Program-made: the position numbers and the translations under genes | In this document: piece by piece, positions 21,999-31,705 of the stretch | Layout of the letters: each line of letters opens with the position of its first letter | Numbering within the stretch: position 1 is the stretch's first letter | The notes under the pieces: generated by a model | The model's database searches: none | What the model saw: only the letters and a program-made list of their open reading frames with translations | Told to the model about the DNA's origin: nothing | Assembly: GCF_008933155.1 (NCBI RefSeq) | Contig: NZ_WBVP01000004.1 | Span: forward strand, 62,001 to 126,000 | Length of the DNA: 64,000 nt | Source: Aliivibrio finisterrensis | Lineage (GTDB): Bacteria > Pseudomonadota > Gammaproteobacteria > Enterobacterales > Vibrionaceae | Direction of reading: 5' to 3'

Positions 21999-23723
21999 AT
22001 GATTTCTGGCATTCTAGCATCTCCAGGTATTGCTTTTGGTAAAGCATTATTACTTCAGGAAGATGAAATTGTCCTAAACAAAACTCCAATCTCTGATTCT
22101 CAAGTAGAAGCAGAAGTTCAACGTTTCTTTGATGCTCGTAATAAGTCTTCTGAGCAATTAGAAGCTATTAAAGCAAAAGCGCTAGCTACTTTTGGCGAAG
22201 AAAAAGAAGCTATTTTTGAGGGGCACATTATGCTTCTTGAAGATGAAGAGCTAGAAGAAGAAATCTTAGCCCTTATCAAAGACGATAAAATGGCTGCAGA
22301 CTTTGCTATTTACTCTGTAATTGAAGAGCAAGCGTGTGCACTAGAGTCATTAGATGATGATTATCTAAAAGAGCGTGCTACAGATATCCGTGATATCGGT
22401 AGCCGCTTTGTTAAAAATGCACTAGGTATCAACATTGTTTCACTAAGTGCTATCAATGAAAAAGTTATCCTAGTTGCTAACGACCTAACACCTTCTGAAA
22501 CAGCACAAATCAACCTAGACTACGTTCTTGGTTTTGCTTGTGACATCGGCGGTCGTACTTCTCATACTTCTATCATGGCTCGTTCTCTTGAACTACCTGC
22601 TATCGTTGGTACTAACGATATCACTAAGCAAGTGAAGAACGGTGATATGCTAATTCTTGATGCGGTTAACAACAAAATTGTTATCAACCCATCAGAAGCA
22701 GAACTAGCAGAAGCTAAGCAAATTCGTGATGCACAAATTGCAGAAAAAGAAGAGCTAGCAAAACTAAAAGACCTACCAGCTATCACTCTTGATGGCCACC
22801 AAGTTGAAGTTTGCGGTAACATCGGTACAGTTAAAGACTGTGACGGTATCATCCGTAACGGAGGCGAAGGTGTTGGTCTGTATCGTACAGAATTCCTATT
22901 CATGGATCGTGATGCACTTCCTACTGAAGAAGAGCAATATGTTGCTTATAAAGAAGTAGCTGAAGCGATGCATGGTGAGCCAGTGATCATCCGTACTATG
23001 GATATCGGTGGTGATAAAGATCTACCATACATGGATCTTCCAGAAGAAATGAACCCATTCTTAGGATGGCGTGCAATCCGTATCAGTTTAGACCGTCGTG
23101 AAATCCTACGTGACCAATTACGTGGCATTTTACGTGCATCTGCACACGGTAAACTGCGTATCATGTTCCCAATGATCATTTCTGTTGAAGAAATCCGTGA
23201 GCTGAAAAATGCAATCGAAGAATACAAAGTAGAACTTCGTGCTGAAGGCCATGCGTTTGATGAAAGCATCGAAATCGGTGTTATGGTTGAAACGCCAGCA
23301 GCCGCTGCAATTGCACACCATTTAGCGAAAGAAGTGAGCTTCTTCTCTATCGGTACTAACGATTTAACGCAATATACTCTTGCGGTTGACCGTGGTAACG
23401 AAATGATTTCTCACCTATATAACCCACTATCTCCAGCGGTTCTGCTTGTAATCAAGCAAGTAATCGACGCTTCTCATAAAGAAGGTAAATGGACTGGTAT
23501 GTGTGGTGAGCTAGCTGGTGATGAGCGTGCTAGTCTACTTCTTCTAGGTATGGGCTTAGACGAATTCAGCATGAGCGGTATCTCTATCCCTCTTGTTAAG
23601 AAAATCGTTCGTAACTCAAACTTTGCAGCAGTGAAAGCAATGGCAGATGAAGCTCTTCAAATGCCTACAGCAGCAGAAATTGAAGCGCACGTTGAAAAAT
23701 TTATCGCAGAAAATACTAAGTAA
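21999..23723 (+). CDS. ptsI: PTS enzyme I (phosphoenolpyruvate-protein phosphotransferase)
   Basis: Takes phosphate from phosphoenolpyruvate and passes it to HPr. Its 574 residues include the phospho-histidine H189 in [13 protein letters not shown] and the C-terminal PEP-binding barrel with [19 protein letters not shown] and the cysteine motif GMCGELAGD. Codon use is strongly biased, as expected of a highly expressed gene. AAGG lies eight bases before the ATG. Confidence 0.98.
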   Translation: MISGILASPGIAFGKALLLQEDEIVLNKTPISDSQVEAEVQRFFDARNKSSEQLEAIKAKALATFGEEKEAIFEGHIMLLEDEELEEEILALIKDDKMAADFAIYSVIEEQACALESLDDDYLKERATDIRDIGSRFVKNALGINIVSLSAINEKVILVANDLTPSETAQINLDYVLGFACDIGGRTSHTSIMARSLELPAIVGTNDITKQVKNGDMLILDAVNNKIVINPSEAELAEAKQIRDAQIAEKEELAKLKDLPAITLDGHQVEVCGNIGTVKDCDGIIRNGGEGVGLYRTEFLFMDRDALPTEEEQYVAYKEVAEAMHGEPVIIRTMDIGGDKDLPYMDLPEEMNPFLGWRAIRISLDRREILRDQLRGILRASAHGKLRIMFPMIISVEEIRELKNAIEEYKVELRAEGHAFDESIEIGVMVETPAAAAIAHHLAKEVSFFSIGTNDLTQYTLAVDRGNEMISHLYNPLSPAVLLVIKQVIDASHKEGKWTGMCGELAGDERASLLLLGMGLDEFSMSGISIPLVKKIVRNSNFAAVKAMADEALQMPTAAEIEAHVEKFIAENTK

Positions 23724-23797
23724 TAGTATAGTTGCAAAGAATTAAATATAGCCACTAAGTTTAGTGGCTATTTAATATAACTTTAGGGAGCTACACA

Positions 23798-24307
23798 ATG
23801 GGTCTGTTTGACAAAATTAAAAGCGCATTTTCTTCTGAAAGCACTGCCGCTGGTGCAATCGACATCATCGCACCTCTTTCTGGTGAAATTGTAAACATCG
23901 AAGATGTGCCAGACGTAGTGTTCGCTGAAAAAATCGTTGGTGACGGTATTGCTATCAAACCTGCTGGCAACAAAATGGTTGCTCCAGTAAACGGTACAAT
24001 CGGCAAAATCTTTGAAACTAACCACGCTTTCTCTATCGAATCTAACGACGGCATCGAGCTTTTCGTTCACTTTGGTATCGATACCGTTGAACTTAAAGGT
24101 CAAGGCTTTACTCGTATCGCTGAAGAAGGCCAAGAAGTTAAAGCTGGCGACACAGTAATCGAATTCGATCTTGCGTACCTAGAAGAGCACGCTAAATCAA
24201 CGCTTACTCCAGTTGTAATCTCTAACATGGACGAAATCAAAGAGCTTACTAAGCTTTCTGGTGCTGTTACTGTTGGTGAATCTCCAGTTCTTAAAGTAAC
24301 TAAGTAA
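23798..24307 (+). CDS. crr: glucose-specific PTS enzyme IIA
   Basis: Receives phosphate from HPr for glucose uptake and, when unphosphorylated, mediates inducer exclusion and adenylate cyclase control. The 169-residue protein shows the active-site histidine H91 in [14 protein letters not shown] and H76 in TNHAFSI. AGGGAG lies seven bases before the ATG. In the 74-base gap after ptsI, AGCCACTA and TAGTGGCTA form a hairpin that may attenuate or stabilise the message. Confidence 0.98.
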   Translation: MGLFDKIKSAFSSESTAAGAIDIIAPLSGEIVNIEDVPDVVFAEKIVGDGIAIKPAGNKMVAPVNGTIGKIFETNHAFSIESNDGIELFVHFGIDTVELKGQGFTRIAEEGQEVKAGDTVIEFDLAYLEEHAKSTLTPVVISNMDEIKELTKLSGAVTVGESPVLKVTK

Positions 24308-24340
24308 TATTTAAAGATAAACTAGTTAATTAAAGACAAT

Positions 24341-24381
24341 AAAAAGGCCGCTGTTATCTCAAAGAAAACAGCGGCCTTTTT
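24341..24381. terminator. bidirectional terminator between crr and the peroxidase gene
   Basis: A 15-base-pair stem (AAAAAGGCCGCTGTT with its complement) and an 11-base loop. It serves crr on the plus strand and the DyP gene on the minus strand. Confidence 0.95.
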
Positions 24382-24385
24382 GTCT

Positions 24386-25291
24386 CTATTTAACCGTCAG
24401 TTCAGCAAACATTTCTTGTGATGGAGCAAAGAAATAACCGCCTGTTACCGCATCTGTAAAACGCAATAATTGATCCGTTTTTCCATCGATTTCACCATAC
24501 ATGCTATCCAACATCACCTGGAAATTATGTACAGAGTGACAATAAGCAATAAACAGTAAACCATGGTCACCAGAAACTGAGCCATACGGCAAGCTGTGGC
24601 GTAGGATCTTAACCCCTTTAGCATCTTCTTTAATATCAACACGGCCTACGTGTGAAGCAGCTGGAACGTCTTCTAGCTCTATTGAATCAGGTTTAGTACG
24701 ACCAATCACTTTTTCTTGAGCTGAAACGGACAAACGGTTCCACGCAGGTAGTTTGTGAACAAAGCGTTGGCACATCATGTAACTGCCGCCAGCAAATTCA
24801 CCATCAGCAATTAATGCAACTTCAGCGCGCGCTTCATTCTTAGGATTTTCTGTTCCATCAACGAAATCTGTCATATCGCGCGAATCTAAAAAGCGGTAGC
24901 CTGATACTTCTTCTTTAATCTCAACGTGCTCAGAAATCACATTCATTAACTTACGTAAGATATAAAAATGTAAGTCATGGCGATTTGAATGAATATGAAT
25001 TAGCACATCACCATGTGTCGCTGGTGCAATGATGTCACCTTTACCTAATTGCTTAAAGTTTGCCAATTCTGGCGGCATAGGTGCAGACAATGTGGTCCAA
25101 AAATCAGCACCAAAAGAAACTGCACTGCTTAAGTTAGCGTCTGGCTGATCATCATTTAATTCGACAATTAATGCAGGAAGTCTCTGTAGCTGCTCTAAAA
25201 CAAGCTGAGGGTTACTTTTGATATTTAAGGTAACGTATAATGCAAATCGATCTGGTTCTGGCAGTAATGCCGTTTGAGGAGTGTAAGACAT
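24386..25291 (-). CDS. DyP-type haem peroxidase (YfeX-like)
   Basis: A cytoplasmic dye-decolourising-type peroxidase of 301 residues without signal peptide. The family motif is seen in RDMTDFVDGTENP, with the catalytic aspartate D145, and the likely proximal haem ligand is H214 in ASHVGRV. A distal arginine is probably in LRHSLPYG. Length and sequence fit the YfeX group of Escherichia coli. Its neighbour upstream encodes a DUF2919 protein, the family of YfeZ, which supports the assignment. The physiological substrate of this group is unsettled. Confidence 0.93.
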   Translation of the reverse strand: MSYTPQTALLPEPDRFALYVTLNIKSNPQLVLEQLQRLPALIVELNDDQPDANLSSAVSFGADFWTTLSAPMPPELANFKQLGKGDIIAPATHGDVLIHIHSNRHDLHFYILRKLMNVISEHVEIKEEVSGYRFLDSRDMTDFVDGTENPKNEARAEVALIADGEFAGGSYMMCQRFVHKLPAWNRLSVSAQEKVIGRTKPDSIELEDVPAASHVGRVDIKEDAKGVKILRHSLPYGSVSGDHGLLFIAYCHSVHNFQVMLDSMYGEIDGKTDQLLRFTDAVTGGYFFAPSQEMFAELTVK

Positions 25292-25373
25292 GAACTCAGT
25301 TCCTTTCTATTTTGAATTAACTGAGCTCATTATATGCAATAAAACATAAGATTGTTTGATAAAAGATAAGAGT

Positions 25374-25766
25374 TTATGAAGAAATAACTTCCACTGAAAG
25401 CTTTACGGTTTCATTCGCTGATGAATCAGACACCATGTAAGATTCTAAATTATTCAACTTGGTGATAATGGTTGGTGCACATAATGTTCTTACTTCCCCT
25501 TCCCCTTCCTCCTCTGTTACTCGAAAAGCAATTTCAACATTCTCAGCATCAATGTTTTTTAACTCCGCCCAAGCTTGTACCTGAGATTTCTTATCGAATG
25601 AATTAAACACTAATGTCTCTTCACCCATCACTAACGACGCTGATGAATGAGTAATGTGTTGCAAGTTAGGACGATTAATCTCTAATCCTAAATCTAACTG
25701 CCAATCCGCCATTGCTAGCGGGCTTAATAACGCACTAAATAATAATGCACCTGTTGATAAATCCAT
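25374..25766 (-). CDS. small exported protein of unknown function
   Basis: A 130-residue protein with signal peptide MDLSTGALLFSALLSPLAMA and no membrane segment after it, so probably periplasmic. I choose ATG 25766 since AGGGGGGA precedes it closely; an alternative ATG at 25784 overlaps the stop of the upstream gene in TAATG but lacks a ribosome site. The mature part is rich in Glu/Val beta-strand-like stretches with a single cysteine (LCAPT). I recognise no family. It sits between the DUF2919 and DyP genes, where Escherichia coli has the unrelated lipoprotein yfeY. Confidence 0.7.
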   Translation of the reverse strand: MDLSTGALLFSALLSPLAMADWQLDLGLEINRPNLQHITHSSASLVMGEETLVFNSFDKKSQVQAWAELKNIDAENVEIAFRVTEEEGEGEVRTLCAPTIITKLNNLESYMVSDSSANETVKLSVEVISS

Positions 25767-25783
25767 TGTCTTCCCCCCTCTCA

Positions 25784-26233
25784 TTAAGTCAGACTAAAGC
25801 ATATTTTTACTCGTTTACTGCGACATAAAAATATAAGAAACCAACTAAGAAGTAAGATAATCATTGCACTTCCTGGTTGAAACTCTCCTCGATTAACAAT
25901 AACCGATTGAATTAACATCATGAGATCGATCAAAACCATCATAATGGTTAGCCAACGTCCTTGCTTCCAAAGAGTCAGCATAAAAGGGCGTGTGGGCTTT
26001 TTAAAACTACTTAGCCACATATAAAATACAGTGGGTAAGCTCAAACACAAACTAGTATATAAATGCGCATGACTTGGGTAAAATAAGGCTAATAAATCAG
26101 TACCTTGCTCACGACTAGCACCGGCCATAACAAAAACGACAACGGAGCGAATTAAAATAGCCCAACCAAACCATAGCCAAATAGGTGGCTTTAACCATCC
26201 ATGTTGGTCGTATGCATCAAACGAGTACAGCAT
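25784..26233 (-). CDS. DUF2919 (YfeZ-like) inner-membrane protein
   Basis: A 149-residue membrane protein. The start FDAYDQHGWLKPPIWLWFGW and the following LFYPSHAHLY match the DUF2919 family (YfeZ). Four hydrophobic helices are apparent at about 18-38, 58-77, 91-112 and 121-138. Function is unknown. The stop codon overlaps a potential downstream ATG, so it is probably co-transcribed with the small exported protein and the peroxidase. Confidence 0.85.
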   Translation of the reverse strand: MLYSFDAYDQHGWLKPPIWLWFGWAILIRSVVVFVMAGASREQGTDLLALFYPSHAHLYTSLCLSLPTVFYMWLSSFKKPTRPFMLTLWKQGRWLTIMMVLIDLMMLIQSVIVNRGEFQPGSAMIILLLSWFLIFLCRSKRVKICFSLT

Positions 26234-26458
26234 TTATCTACCTTTGAAGATTAAACAGACGAAAGAATTAACTAACAATCTTCTCAGTAGACTTATCCAG
26301 ATTACTGAAATGATTAAAAATAACGATTGAATAAAATAAAAACTTTGAGCTAGATACACCTTTAAATTCAAAATCTATATTGCCGTCACACTTTGTATCG
26401 TTTACATTTCAATGATGTATAAAGATAAAATCAAATATGAAGAATTAAGAGTGCCCGT

Positions 26459-26812
26459 ATGAAAAATAACAATAAAGCACAGATATCAATAGAATCTCAA
26501 CAAGAAGCAATGGCCATTGCTAAAGCTACACAAAAACCAGCACAAACAAAAGAACAAACTAAATTGATTGCACAAGGTATCGAAAAAGGCATTGCACTTT
26601 ACAAGAAACAGCAAAAAGAAAAATCACGAGAAGCAGACAAACTGAAGAAAAAGACGCAGCGTCAAAAGCAGAATAACCTCAATCATTCTGATGCAGAAGA
26701 TAACCAAGCGCAACAAGATCACATTAATAAAGAATCAAGCAAAAACTTACCTTGGATTTTACTTGCGGTAAGCTGGGCTGCCTTTATTTACTACACTTTT
26801 TTAGGTATGTAA
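26459..26812 (+). CDS. DUF2956 family protein
   Basis: A 117-residue protein: a Lys/Gln-rich, charged cytoplasmic stretch (TKEQTKLIAQGIEKGIALYKKQ and onward) followed by a single C-terminal membrane helix (LPWILLAVSWAAFIYYTFLG). This tail-anchored layout and the motif match DUF2956, known mainly from vibrios and relatives; function unknown. It is divergent from the DUF2919 gene and ends before a bidirectional terminator shared with the nap operon. Confidence 0.85.
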   Translation: MKNNNKAQISIESQQEAMAIAKATQKPAQTKEQTKLIAQGIEKGIALYKKQQKEKSREADKLKKKTQRQKQNNLNHSDAEDNQAQQDHINKESSKNLPWILLAVSWAAFIYYTFLGM

Positions 26813-26865
26813 TATCAATCGCTGTAAATAACTGACCATCCTAGCTTGTTAAAACATGCAGATAC

Positions 26866-26902
26866 AAAAAAAGAGATGCGTTATAAATACCCATCTCTTT
26901 TT
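26866..26902. terminator. bidirectional terminator between the DUF2956 gene and the nap operon
   Basis: AAAAAGAGATG pairs with CATCTCTTTTT around a 13-base loop. It ends both the plus-strand DUF2956 gene and the minus-strand nap operon. Confidence 0.88.
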
Positions 26903-26930
26903 GTTATCAACTTAGATTAAACTAAATTAT

Positions 26931-27062
26931 TTATTCTTTATCTGCTTTTAATGACAGTATCCAAATTGATAGCACTGCAACCGCAGCAAAACCACCAAGA
27001 ATAATGCTCGGCATTGCGATGTAACCCAACGTATGCCAAATAACAGACTCTAATGTACTCAT
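26931..27062 (-). CDS. 43-residue membrane protein of the nap operon (TIGR02808-like)
   Basis: A short open reading frame, MSTLESVIWHTLGYIAMPS and onward, with one hydrophobic helix and the tail SLKADKE. An AAGGAGA site lies five bases ahead of the ATG, and the gene follows the napC stop after nine bases, so it is translated as the last gene of the nap operon. Sequence and location fit TIGR02808, a small family from vibrios whose role is unknown; I would guess a helper for NapC in the membrane. Confidence 0.82.
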   Translation of the reverse strand: MSTLESVIWHTLGYIAMPSIILGGFAAVAVLSIWILSLKADKE

Positions 27063-27071
27063 GCTATCTCC

Positions 27072-27647
27072 TTACCAACCTTCAATGCCAGACATATCAG
27101 GCAGCTTATGTGCAATACCTTTATGGCAATCTACACAGGTTTTTTCACCTGATGCTAATGCCGTTGAATGTTGTTTCGCACTACGCGGACCTTGCTCAGA
27201 GAAATCCATAAAGTCGAATTCATGACAATTACGACATTCTTGAGAATTATTCTCTTTCATTCGATGCCATTCACGTTCAGCTAAATGCGCACGACGCTCT
27301 TTAAATTTCTCTTCTGTATCAATAGTTTTAGCAATAAAGTGCGCATATAACTCTTTAGATGCTTGAACTTTACGTACAATTTTATCTGTCCAATTATGAG
27401 GAACGTGACAATCTGAACAGATAGCACGTACGCCCGAACGGTTAGAGTAGTGAATCGTTTCTTGGATTTCTTTAACGATTGGAGCATGACAGCCAGAACA
27501 GAATTCTTCTGTGTTGGTTGCTTCCATACCCGTATTAAATGCGCCCCAGAAAAGCAAACCACCGATAAAGCCCATAAATAGGACAACACCTACCGCTGCT
27601 TTACTTGGTGATGAAAAACGCTTCCAAAATGCTTTTAAAAATTTCAT
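27072..27647 (-). CDS. napC: tetrahaem cytochrome c NapC
   Basis: A membrane-anchored quinol dehydrogenase that passes electrons to NapB/NapA. One N-terminal membrane helix (about 17-37) is followed by four haem motifs: CSGCH, CSDCH, CRNCH and CVDCH. The 191-residue length is typical of the NapC/NirT family. It follows napB by 32 bases. Confidence 0.97.
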   Translation of the reverse strand: MKFLKAFWKRFSSPSKAAVGVVLFMGFIGGLLFWGAFNTGMEATNTEEFCSGCHAPIVKEIQETIHYSNRSGVRAICSDCHVPHNWTDKIVRKVQASKELYAHFIAKTIDTEEKFKERRAHLAEREWHRMKENNSQECRNCHEFDFMDFSEQGPRSAKQHSTALASGEKTCVDCHKGIAHKLPDMSGIEGW

Positions 27648-27679
27648 CTATAGCCTCTCTTAACGGTATTGGCTATCAA

Positions 27680-28153
27680 CTAGCGCAATGAGTCCACACG
27701 TTCAAATTCATTCTCAACTAACGGCTTAGCATCAGCTTGAGGGACGTGACATTGTAGACAGAAGTAACGACGAGGTGATACATCTGAAAGTACAGCATCT
27801 TCACGGTTCACGTAGTGAGTTACACTGATCTTTGTCGCACCCATTTCTTTTGCGTTTTTCCAGCTATGACATGATAAACACTTATTTGCGTTTAATGACA
27901 CTTCATAGTTACGAATAGTATGAGGTACTAATGGTGGTTGGTATACGTAATCACTGTCTAATGCGTGATCACGTGGAAAACGTTTAAAATCATCCGCTGG
28001 ACGGGTTGTTTCTAATTCCGATGCACCACGTAATGATTCAACACCACCAATGCCTCCTGGATTATTCAATTCTGCAGATTGTTCGGTTTCTGCTTGTACT
28101 GCACCAGCAAACAAAAGTCCTGCTGACATAAGCGCTATAATGAATTTTTTCAT
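27680..28153 (-). CDS. napB: dihaem cytochrome c subunit NapB of periplasmic nitrate reductase
   Basis: Small electron-transfer subunit partnering NapA. The 157-residue precursor has a Sec signal peptide (MKKFIIALMSAGLLFAGAVQA) and two haem motifs, CLSCH and CLQCH, with conserved histidines (VPHTIRNY, ISVTHYVNR). It lies 76 bases downstream of napA. Confidence 0.97.
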   Translation of the reverse strand: MKKFIIALMSAGLLFAGAVQAETEQSAELNNPGGIGGVESLRGASELETTRPADDFKRFPRDHALDSDYVYQPPLVPHTIRNYEVSLNANKCLSCHSWKNAKEMGATKISVTHYVNREDAVLSDVSPRRYFCLQCHVPQADAKPLVENEFERVDSLR

Positions 28154-28229
28154 TCTAATTTCTCCGCCTTAAGGCAAACTCTTTGAAATAGGTTACTCAC
28201 ATCTTGGCCAGTAACCTATCTATTATTAA

Positions 28230-30719
28230 TTAAGCAATTTTAGTGATCTTAACTGGACACTTCTTATAATCTGTCTGTTTAGACAGAGGATCCGTTGCAT
28301 CCAAAATCAATTTGTTAATTAAGATGCGAGCATCAAAGAATGGAACAAATACTAATCCTTCAGGCGGACGGTTACGACCACGAGTTTCAACACGAACACG
28401 TACTTCTCCACGTTTGTTAGAAATTAACACTTCATCACCACGGCGCAGGTTACGTTTCTTCGCATCCGCAGGGTGAATATAACAAAGTGCATCAGGAACG
28501 GCTTTATACAGCTCAGGAACACGACGCGTCATAGTACCTGTATGCCAATGCTCAAGAACACGACCGGTACATAACCACATATCAAATTCATCACCAGGAA
28601 CCTCTGGTGGCGCTTCATACGGTGCAGAGATAATCAATGCTTTACCATCAGGCTTACCGTAGAAGTCCCAATCCGACCCTTTCTTAGCGTATGGATCTGA
28701 GCCTTCTTTGTAACGCCATAATGTTTCTTTACCACCAACCACAGGCCAACGTAAACCTCGGACGTTATGGTATGTATCGTATGGTGCTAAATCGTGACCA
28801 TGTCCACGACCAAACTCGGCATACTCTTCAAACAGTCCTTTTTGAACATAGAAGCCTTGATCTTTTGCGTCATCATTAAGCTCTTGAGCTTCTGACAGTG
28901 GGAATTTATCAACTTGGCCATTTTTAAATAATATGTCATACATGGTCTTCCCACGGTATTCAGGCGCTTTTGCTAATAGCTCTTCGCCCCACACTTCTTC
29001 TACTGTGAAGCGTTTTGAGAATTCCATGATTTGCCATAAATCAGATTTAGCTTCGCCTTTCGCTTGTACTTGTTGATACCAAGCTTGAGTACGACGCTCT
29101 GCATTGCCGTAAGCACCTTCTTTTTCTACCCACATTGCTGTTGGAAGAATTAGATCCGATGCTTGAGCTGTTGCTGTTGGGTATGGGTCTGAACATACGA
29201 TGAAGTTTTCTGGATTACGGTAACCAGGTAAACGTTCAGTGTTAATGTTTGGACCCGCTTGCATGTTGTTATTACACATTACCCAATAAGCGTTAATCTT
29301 GCCGTCTTTAAGCATGCGGTCTTGAACAACGGCGTGTGCACCAGGTTTGCCGTTCAATGTACCTTCAGGTAGTTTCCAGATTTTTTCTGAAATTGCACGG
29401 TGCTTAGGATTAGCAACAACCATGTCTGCAGGTAGACGATGTGAGAATGTACCTACTTCACGAGCGGTACCACATGCTGAAGGTTGACCAGTCAATGAGA
29501 ATGGGCTATTACCCGGCGTTGATATTTTACCCGTTAACAAGTGAATGTTATAAACAAGGCTGTTCATCCAAACACCACGAGTGTGTTGGTTCATACCCAT
29601 TGTCCATAAAGACATTACTTTTGTTTTTGGATCCGCATACTGCTTAGCGAGAGTGATCAGATCGTCTTCTGATACACCTGACATTTCAGAGGCTTTTTCT
29701 GCTGTATATGGTGCAACCGACGCTTTATATTCCTCAAAACTAATTGAGCTCATCGCTCCAGAGTTGGGGTTTTCCGCTTTCATTTGTAACGGGTCAGTAT
29801 CACGAAGACCATAACCGATATCAGTCGTTGCTTGCTTGAAGTTCGTATGTTTATTTACGAAGTCCCAGTTTACCGCATCGTTTTGAATAATGTAGTTAGC
29901 AATGAAGTTAGCAATTGCAAGGTCAGATTGAGGTTCGAAAATATATCCTTTATCTGCTAATTCAAATGAACGGTGGTAATAAGTAGATAACACGTTGACT
30001 TTAACGTGTGGATTACTTAAACGACGATCTGAAATACGAGTCCATAATACAGGGTGCATTTCTGCCATGTTTGAGCCCCACAGAATAAAAGAGTCTGCGT
30101 GTTCAAAGTCATCATAGCACCCCATAGGTTCATCGATACCGAACGTACGCATAAACGCACCTACCGCGGAAGCCATACAGTGACGTGCATTTGGATCGAT
30201 GTTATTTGAACGGAAACCCGCTTTCATCAATTTAACGGCAGCGTACCCTTCCATTACAGTCCACTGACCCGAACCAAACATGCCAACACCGGTTGGTCCA
30301 TGTTTCTTCAGTGCCGCCTTCCATTTTTCAGCCATCGTATCAAACGCGACACCCCAAGAAACAGGGGCAAAATCACCGTTCTTATCGTATTGACCATCAG
30401 TCATACGCAGCATTGGCGTTTGTAGGCGATCTTTACCATACATGATTTTAGATAGGAAATAACCCTTGATACAGTTAAGACCTTTATTTACTGGCGCTTC
30501 AGGATCACCTTGAGTCGCAACAACTCGACCATTTTGGGTACCCACAAGTACAGAGCAACCAGTACCACAAAAACGACAAGGCGCTTTATCCCATTTAATT
30601 TTTGTCTGATCAGAACTAACGATTAAATTAGTTGCTGAAGCAGGTAAAGTAATACCTGCTACGGCTGCAGCTGATGCTGCGGCGTTTGCTTTAACAAACG
30701 CACGTCTTGTCATTTTCAT
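28230..30719 (-). CDS. napA: periplasmic nitrate reductase catalytic subunit NapA
   Basis: Reduces nitrate to nitrite in the periplasm with a molybdenum bis-MGD centre. The 829-residue precursor starts with a twin-arginine signal ([20 protein letters not shown]). The 4Fe-4S cluster ligands are C48, C51, C55 and C83 (CRFCGTGC and LNC), and C181 in [10 protein letters not shown] is the molybdenum ligand. Its start overlaps the end of napD, the chaperone that binds its signal. Confidence 0.98.
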   Translation of the reverse strand: MKMTRRAFVKANAAASAAAVAGITLPASATNLIVSSDQTKIKWDKAPCRFCGTGCSVLVGTQNGRVVATQGDPEAPVNKGLNCIKGYFLSKIMYGKDRLQTPMLRMTDGQYDKNGDFAPVSWGVAFDTMAEKWKAALKKHGPTGVGMFGSGQWTVMEGYAAVKLMKAGFRSNNIDPNARHCMASAVGAFMRTFGIDEPMGCYDDFEHADSFILWGSNMAEMHPVLWTRISDRRLSNPHVKVNVLSTYYHRSFELADKGYIFEPQSDLAIANFIANYIIQNDAVNWDFVNKHTNFKQATTDIGYGLRDTDPLQMKAENPNSGAMSSISFEEYKASVAPYTAEKASEMSGVSEDDLITLAKQYADPKTKVMSLWTMGMNQHTRGVWMNSLVYNIHLLTGKISTPGNSPFSLTGQPSACGTAREVGTFSHRLPADMVVANPKHRAISEKIWKLPEGTLNGKPGAHAVVQDRMLKDGKINAYWVMCNNNMQAGPNINTERLPGYRNPENFIVCSDPYPTATAQASDLILPTAMWVEKEGAYGNAERRTQAWYQQVQAKGEAKSDLWQIMEFSKRFTVEEVWGEELLAKAPEYRGKTMYDILFKNGQVDKFPLSEAQELNDDAKDQGFYVQKGLFEEYAEFGRGHGHDLAPYDTYHNVRGLRWPVVGGKETLWRYKEGSDPYAKKGSDWDFYGKPDGKALIISAPYEAPPEVPGDEFDMWLCTGRVLEHWHTGTMTRRVPELYKAVPDALCYIHPADAKKRNLRRGDEVLISNKRGEVRVRVETRGRNRPPEGLVFVPFFDARILINKLILDATDPLSKQTDYKKCPVKITKIA

Positions 30720-31000
30720 GATTCATCCTCACATTGCGAATCAAAGTGCTCGATTTGGTGGAAAACTAAAGCGACATTTAGTATCCCTTCGAAGTCATTT
30801 ATTTTATCGATTGAATCGGTGATATATCCTTGGTTTTCTGTTTCGAGAACAACAATAACTTTGCCCTCTTTACTTTCGCCGTGGATTTCAGTGTTCGGTA
30901 ACGCTAATATTTTTTCTTTTGTCACTGCTAATAATTCAGGGCGAACATGAACTACTAAACTTGAAATATGAACTTCATTTTCAGGTAAATTTTCTAACAT
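30716..31000 (-). CDS. napD: NapD, chaperone for NapA
   Basis: A 94-residue cytoplasmic protein that binds the NapA twin-arginine signal before export. The sequence [14 protein letters not shown] and the small ferredoxin-like fold length fit the family. Its stop codon overlaps the napA start by four bases (ATGA) and its start overlaps napF, showing tight coupling. Confidence 0.95.
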   Translation of the reverse strand: MLENLPENEVHISSLVVHVRPELLAVTKEKILALPNTEIHGESKEGKVIVVLETENQGYITDSIDKINDFEGILNVALVFHQIEHFDSQCEDES

Positions 31001-31518
31001 ATTTTTTTATTTTCCAGAGTCATACTTATCGCCGATGTCGGGCAAGTCGCTACACAGCCACCACATCCATTACAAGCATCAAAATTAATTTGAGGTTGAG
31101 CGACACTACCCAATACCAGTTGAAAACGAATCGCTTGTGTCTCACACATATCACTACAACTACGACACTCTACCGACTGTTTTGCCAGACACTTTTTATT
31201 TATAGATATTTGATGAGTGAAAGCAGGAGTAATGCGTAAATCAAATAAATGTTCTGGGCATTGATTTGCACAAGCTTCACAAAAGGTGCATTCTCCCTTG
31301 GTAAAATCCACAATAGGAAAACCACCATCACCTTTAACAATTATTTGCTCTTCACAAGCCGTAATACATTTTTCACAACGAGTACATTGAGATACGAAGT
31401 CAACCTCATTCTTAACCCAAGGTAAGCGTTGTTGTGTTAATGGACTCTCTGTTTTTTTTGTGGATAAGTGGCGAAAAATACCTCGCTTAGAGTGATCAAT
31501 TATATTATTTCGACTCAT
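30994..31518 (-). CDS. napF: ferredoxin-type protein NapF
   Basis: A cytoplasmic iron-sulfur protein implicated in NapA maturation. Its 174 residues hold cysteine clusters CTRCEKCITAC, CTFCEACANQCP, CRSCSDMC and CNGCGGCVATCP, enough for four 4Fe-4S clusters, although the third is irregular. It heads the napFDABC order. No napG or napH is present in the cluster. Confidence 0.95.
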   Translation of the reverse strand: MSRNNIIDHSKRGIFRHLSTKKTESPLTQQRLPWVKNEVDFVSQCTRCEKCITACEEQIIVKGDGGFPIVDFTKGECTFCEACANQCPEHLFDLRITPAFTHQISINKKCLAKQSVECRSCSDMCETQAIRFQLVLGSVAQPQINFDACNGCGGCVATCPTSAISMTLENKKIC

Positions 31519-31589
31519 CTATTCATAATTCCAGGATTTCATTAACATTTTTATATAATGGATTTTAAATTTTGTCATATTTATTGATA

Positions 31590-31605
31590 TACCCCATAAT
31601 GGTTA
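31590..31605. promoter_or_regulatory. candidate NarP/NarL 7-2-7 binding site
   Basis: TACCCCATAATGGTTA matches the NarP/NarL inverted heptamer consensus TACYYMT-N2-AKRRGTA at all but two of the specified positions. It lies in the 187-base region between napF and narQ, about 72 bases from the napF start. By analogy it would let NarP control nap, and possibly narQP itself. Confidence 0.6.
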
Positions 31606-31619
31606 AACAAGGGGCACTC

Positions 31620-31633
31620 TTGTCCTAGATCAA
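31620..31633. promoter_or_regulatory. candidate FNR binding site
   Basis: TTGTCCTAGATCAA keeps eight of ten positions of the FNR consensus TTGAT-N4-ATCAA, beside the NarP-like site. This would fit anaerobic induction of nap. Confidence 0.4.
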
Positions 31634-31705
31634 CTTTTAAAACAAATAAAACAACAAAATAGAATCTATTATCCTTAAGCCAAACGCAGGCCACACAAAA
31701 CAAAA

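Noticed and set aside
23783-24133. Long antisense reading frames opposite crr
   Set aside because: They are shadows of the strongly codon-biased crr gene, with no ribosome site and no family resemblance.
30919-31239. 106-residue frame opposite napD-napF
   Set aside because: The stretch is Thr/Arg-rich, arises from the reverse of the cysteine-rich napF code, and has no ribosome site.
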